From contig OY282609.1 of NCBI GenBank assembly GCA_958298945.1, positions 60,174,220 through 60,238,219 of the forward strand: 64,000 nucleotides of DNA, given 5' to 3'. Below, one piece after another: positions 60,977 through 64,000 of the stretch. The stretch's first letter is position 1, and each line of letters starts with the position of its first letter. Made by a program: the position numbers and the translations under genes. Origin of the DNA: Atherix ibis. Lineage: Eukaryota; Arthropoda; Insecta; Diptera; Athericidae. The notes below the pieces were generated by a model, which worked only from the letters and a program-made list of their open reading frames with translations, was not told the origin of the DNA and ran no database searches.

Positions 60977-61904
60977 GATTCAAAAAAAAAAAAAATTAAA
61001 TCCTATCTCCAGTTCACACTATAAGCACCGAACCACTACAGTACCATAATATGGCTTCTTTTAATTAACAAGTTGACGTTTAATACTTTAACCATTAAAT
61101 AACAAAGTAAAGTTATGTAATAATTCAAATTTGTTATTTTCTATTAAAAATACTTAATTTTTCATGTAAGAAAACCTTTTGAAATCTCGATTATTAATAT
61201 AAAATTTCTCCTGAAATGAATAAATTCAAGATCATTGACACTTATCGGAACGCATGTTCAAAATTTATTGTTAATTAGCTAACGCACACGCAACAAGTGA
61301 TAAATTGCTTTTGCACATTTTCACTCTTAACTATGTACGTGGAAATAAAAGTGCCAAAATAATTAATATAATATAAAGTATAGAAAAAGGACATACTATT
61401 GTTATAACTGCTCATGAATTTTTTGATTTTATTTTTTAGTCCATGAATTCAATACATAAAAAAAAGAAAATACAAAAATGGAAAATATCCCAAATTTTTT
61501 TTACGTGCAAACTTCGAACCCGTCTCTTTGTTGAGATTATAAAGAATCTATCCTCTTCCATTGCGTTTATCATTATTACTGAAGGCAGCTATTCTGTTTC
61601 GTCTCTAGGTCATTGATTCTAGCTAAAAACTGTACGCTTAATTGTGCTACTAATTTGCTAGTGGACATTTAATCGTACTTGCGTTTGTATATACACAGTG
61701 TGTCGCAAAAATAACAGGAATTTATATTTAAAATATACAACATGCAGCGCCATCTATTGAAAATTTACAGTGTTAAAAAGATACATTCATCCTCTTTCAA
61801 ACATATTAAATTCATGTAAATCGGATGACAGATGTGAAAGTTACAGCCACTTCAATAAAAGAAAAAATGTGCTGATGTTTTCTTCAATAAAAGAAAAAAT
61901 GTGC
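60977..61904. other. No gene; contains a 25-bp direct duplication
   Basis: TTCAATAAAAGAAAAAATGT (plus five bases) occurs at 61851-61875 and again at 61883-61907, offset by 32 bp. At 61698 the sequence TGTGTCGCAAAAATAACAGG looks like a transposon end, but no partner was found. Confidence 0.55.
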
Positions 61905-62660
61905 TGAATGGCCGCCACGACTTCTTTTGCAGGCACGAATTTGATGAACCCAATTTTCGAGCACTTTTCCCACTAAGTCAAGTCGTTCAATATTGACTTC
62001 TAAAGCTTGAAGAGAGTCTGGTGTATTGCTAAAGACCAATGACTTCAAATAACCCCACAAGAAATAGTCTAATGGTGGTAAATCAAAACTTCTTGAAGGT
62101 CATTCAATGTCATAATTTCTTGAAATAATCGAATCTCTAAACTTTTCTCGCAATAATTCGGTTTTTGCACGTGCTGTGTGGCACGTAGCTCCGTCTTTTT
62201 GGAACCAAATGTTGTTAAGATCAACTTCTTCCAATTTCGGCCATAAAAAGTTGATTATCATCGATCTATACCGCTGCCTGTTGACAGTAATGGTGTTACC
62301 AGCTTCATTTCAAAAGAAGTACGGACCGATGATTCCACCAGACCAAAAACCACACCAAACTGTCAATTTAGGTGAATTTAATGGGTGTTCATGAATAATT
62401 TGTGGATTTTCTTCGCACCAGAATCGACAGTTTTGTTTATTTACCACACCACTCAGATGGAAGTGAGCGCACGAAAAGTTGCAATTGTAGAACGATTATT
62501 TTGACAATAAAATTGGATAAATTGTAAACGTTGTTCTTGCATATGTCTCTCCATAATGAAATTGTAAACATTACTGAATACAATGAAAAAAAAGACAGTT
62601 CATGACATATAAGAAATGGCCGAAACGTCACTTAGAAATCATATCACTCTTATTGGAAAA
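61905..62660 (-). mobile_element. Second copy of the internally deleted IS630-like transposon
   Basis: It is collinear with 31164-32047: the same jump from ATFRAL to HLSGxVxKQNCRFW, and the same conserved blocks (VWCGFW, CHTARAKTELLREKF, LDYFLWGYLKS). This copy keeps the second catalytic Asp (FQKDGATCHTAR), which the other has lost. It has an extra short segment near 62095 (an inserted GGTCATTCAATGTCATAATT-like stretch) relative to the first copy. The 5' side ends at TTATTGGAAAA (about 62661), matching the first copy's terminal repeat; the 3' terminal repeat is missing. Confidence 0.88.
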
Positions 62661-62715
62661 TATTTTCAGAAGTGCAATTTCTTACTCCTCTCAGTCTAGT
62701 TTTGGTTCCCTAATA

Positions 62716-62818
62716 ACATGAACGTGTCGATAAATTGTTCGACTCATTTTTCCTATTAAAAATTGTTTTAATTTTTAATAGGAAAAATGAGTCGAACAAT
62801 TTATCGATACGTTCATGT
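62716..62818. repeat. Near-perfect 49-bp-arm hairpin
   Basis: The arms 62716-62764 and 62770-62818 are inverted complements with a single mismatch around a 5-base loop (GTTTT). The arm contains AATTGTTCGACTCATTTTTC. It lies exactly at the left edge of the deleted mariner C element that begins at about 62819. Confidence 0.93.
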
Positions 62819-63183
62819 GATTGTTTTTCACAACCAACTTCACACTAAAGCCGCATAATCGTATGTATTTTGACAGCTAACATAGGCAAGGCTTGCTTCG
62901 ATTGATTCTGCATTGTAGTTTTTGGTTGATACAGTTTTAAATATGGAATGTGAAAAACAGCATTTTCGGCATATTTTACTTTTTTATTATAGAAAAGCTA
63001 AAAATATTGTTCAAGCAAGAAAAAAATTATCCGATGTGAAGATGTATCGATGTATCGTAATTTATCGAATTGGACCGTTCATGATCGTTTGAAACGGCTA
63101 GAATAAAATATTAATTCACTATAAGAAAATCGTCTTTCATTTTTATAAAAAAAAAAAACGAAATTACTTTCCGAACTACCCAA
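62819..63183 (+). mobile_element. Deleted mariner (family C) with right terminal repeat
   Basis: The sequence follows the 36733 element from its CACAACCAACTTCACA region to the start of the transposase (MECEKQHFRHILLFYYRKAK at 62945). Two deletions leave only FIELDRSxxRLKRLE before the jump to the 3' end. The right end is ACGAAATTACTTTCCGAACTACCCAA followed by TA, the inverse of the terminal repeat at 36733. The left terminal repeat is replaced by the hairpin 62716-62818. Confidence 0.88.
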
Positions 63184-64000
63184 TAATTTGAGAAAAATAT
63201 TGTGATTTTTTTATATTTAAAAGTTAAATTTAATTAATGTTTGTCTTATTGATTATATAATTTAGAAAAAATAGCATACCAAAAGAGTGTCCAATCAAAA
63301 TGTTTGCCTCATTTTCTATAAAATTGCAACTAATTTTCTTTTCTTATATGGCCAATTTTAATAAAATCTTTTAATTAAAAAACTTTTGCTTTAATTAAAT
63401 TTGTTTATAGAATTAATTTGTTGATTGATTTTGGTATTTTCAGTATTTTTTTAAAATACATTTTAAGATAATTTTTATTTGTTTTTTTTTTGTTTTTTTA
63501 AATTGTAGGTTTTTTTTCTATTTTATCTTCGCGCAATGTTGTGGTTACTTGATGTACTCGTGATAACTAACTCTTTAATCAATTTTGAAGCGTTATTATA
63601 ACATAGTGTGTTAACTATTTTATTAATTTCATTTTGGAATACTAAAATCTTGGTGCATTTGTTCTAAAACACCTCATTTTAAAAAGCTTTTATATAAACA
63701 GGTTGATACATGTTTTTATAATGTTGAACCGAAAAATTGTGCAAGTATTTCCGTTTTTTTTATATTTTAAGAAACACTTATTTTTATGAAATGTTTTTTG
63801 TTTTTGGGGGTTGGGGGGAGGGGTGTGGTTATATAGGGGGAGAAGGTGATTATTAGACATGGAACTTATTTGCTATACTCTATTGTTCAAATTATTTTTT
63901 TTTTCAAATATTAAATGAACATTTTCTGATTTTGTCCGAAATTATTTATAGTAAATTTATTTTCCTTATTAGCCCTTTATGAAGAAAACATTTTTTATAT
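63184..64000. other. No gene recognised
   Basis: AT-rich with T-runs and a G-rich patch at 63805-63845. Nothing else is recognised. Confidence 0.55.

Overview
The window is eukaryotic and almost certainly insect, most likely a fly (Diptera). It is AT-rich, has spliceosomal introns, and is full of decayed Tc1/mariner-type DNA transposons and jockey- or R1-like non-LTR retrotransposons of the kinds common in insects. The fly assignment is an inference from the transposon types and is not proven. There are no bacterial features, operons or CRISPR arrays.

Only one convincing host gene is visible, on the + strand. An 83-codon exon (18137-18385) and a very long exon (18727-22100, 1124 codons plus two bases) are joined by a 341-bp phase-0 intron. 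They encode a Ser/Thr/Asn/Gly-rich, largely disordered protein. The first exon holds a classical SxIP motif (SRIP in a basic/Ser/Pro context), which in other proteins binds EB1 at microtubule plus ends; the long exon ends in a basic segment. The 5' end lies upstream of what can be recognised. At the 3' end a consensus splice donor (AG|GTAAGA) overlaps an in-frame TAA, so either the gene continues past a long intron or the ORF ends there. The coding exons are visibly richer in G and C than everything around them.

The rest is intron or intergenic DNA with transposon debris. From left to right: a mariner pseudogene with two premature stops (606-1700); R1-like retrotransposon pieces (1935-2800); degenerate ~30-bp tandem repeats (5170-5610 and 7500-8890), the second split by a deleted mariner (7595-8501); IS630-like remnants (11340, 15690, 17185) and an R1-like piece (16070-16960); then the gene. 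To the right of the gene are jockey-like ORF2 fragments (25258, 26762, 32806, 36340, 47050, 52180, 52296, 55430), IS630-like and mariner remnants (28275, 31164, 32130, 32966, 34230, 36733, 40200, 41371, 51216, 57597, 61905, 62819), a head-to-head fusion of two unrelated mariners (47381-49090), and a foldback mariner with both ends derived from the same 5' end (56872-57424).

The most striking structure is at 58654-60976. A ~1-kb retroelement flanked by a 16-bp target-site duplication carries an internal 120-bp minisatellite and an (AAAATT)n tract. Its 5' 150 bp, together with 333 bp of flanking DNA, is present as three apparently identical 486-bp tandem copies. Several near-perfect long hairpins (62716-62818, 51781-51875, 49041-49090, 51603-51666) are also present.
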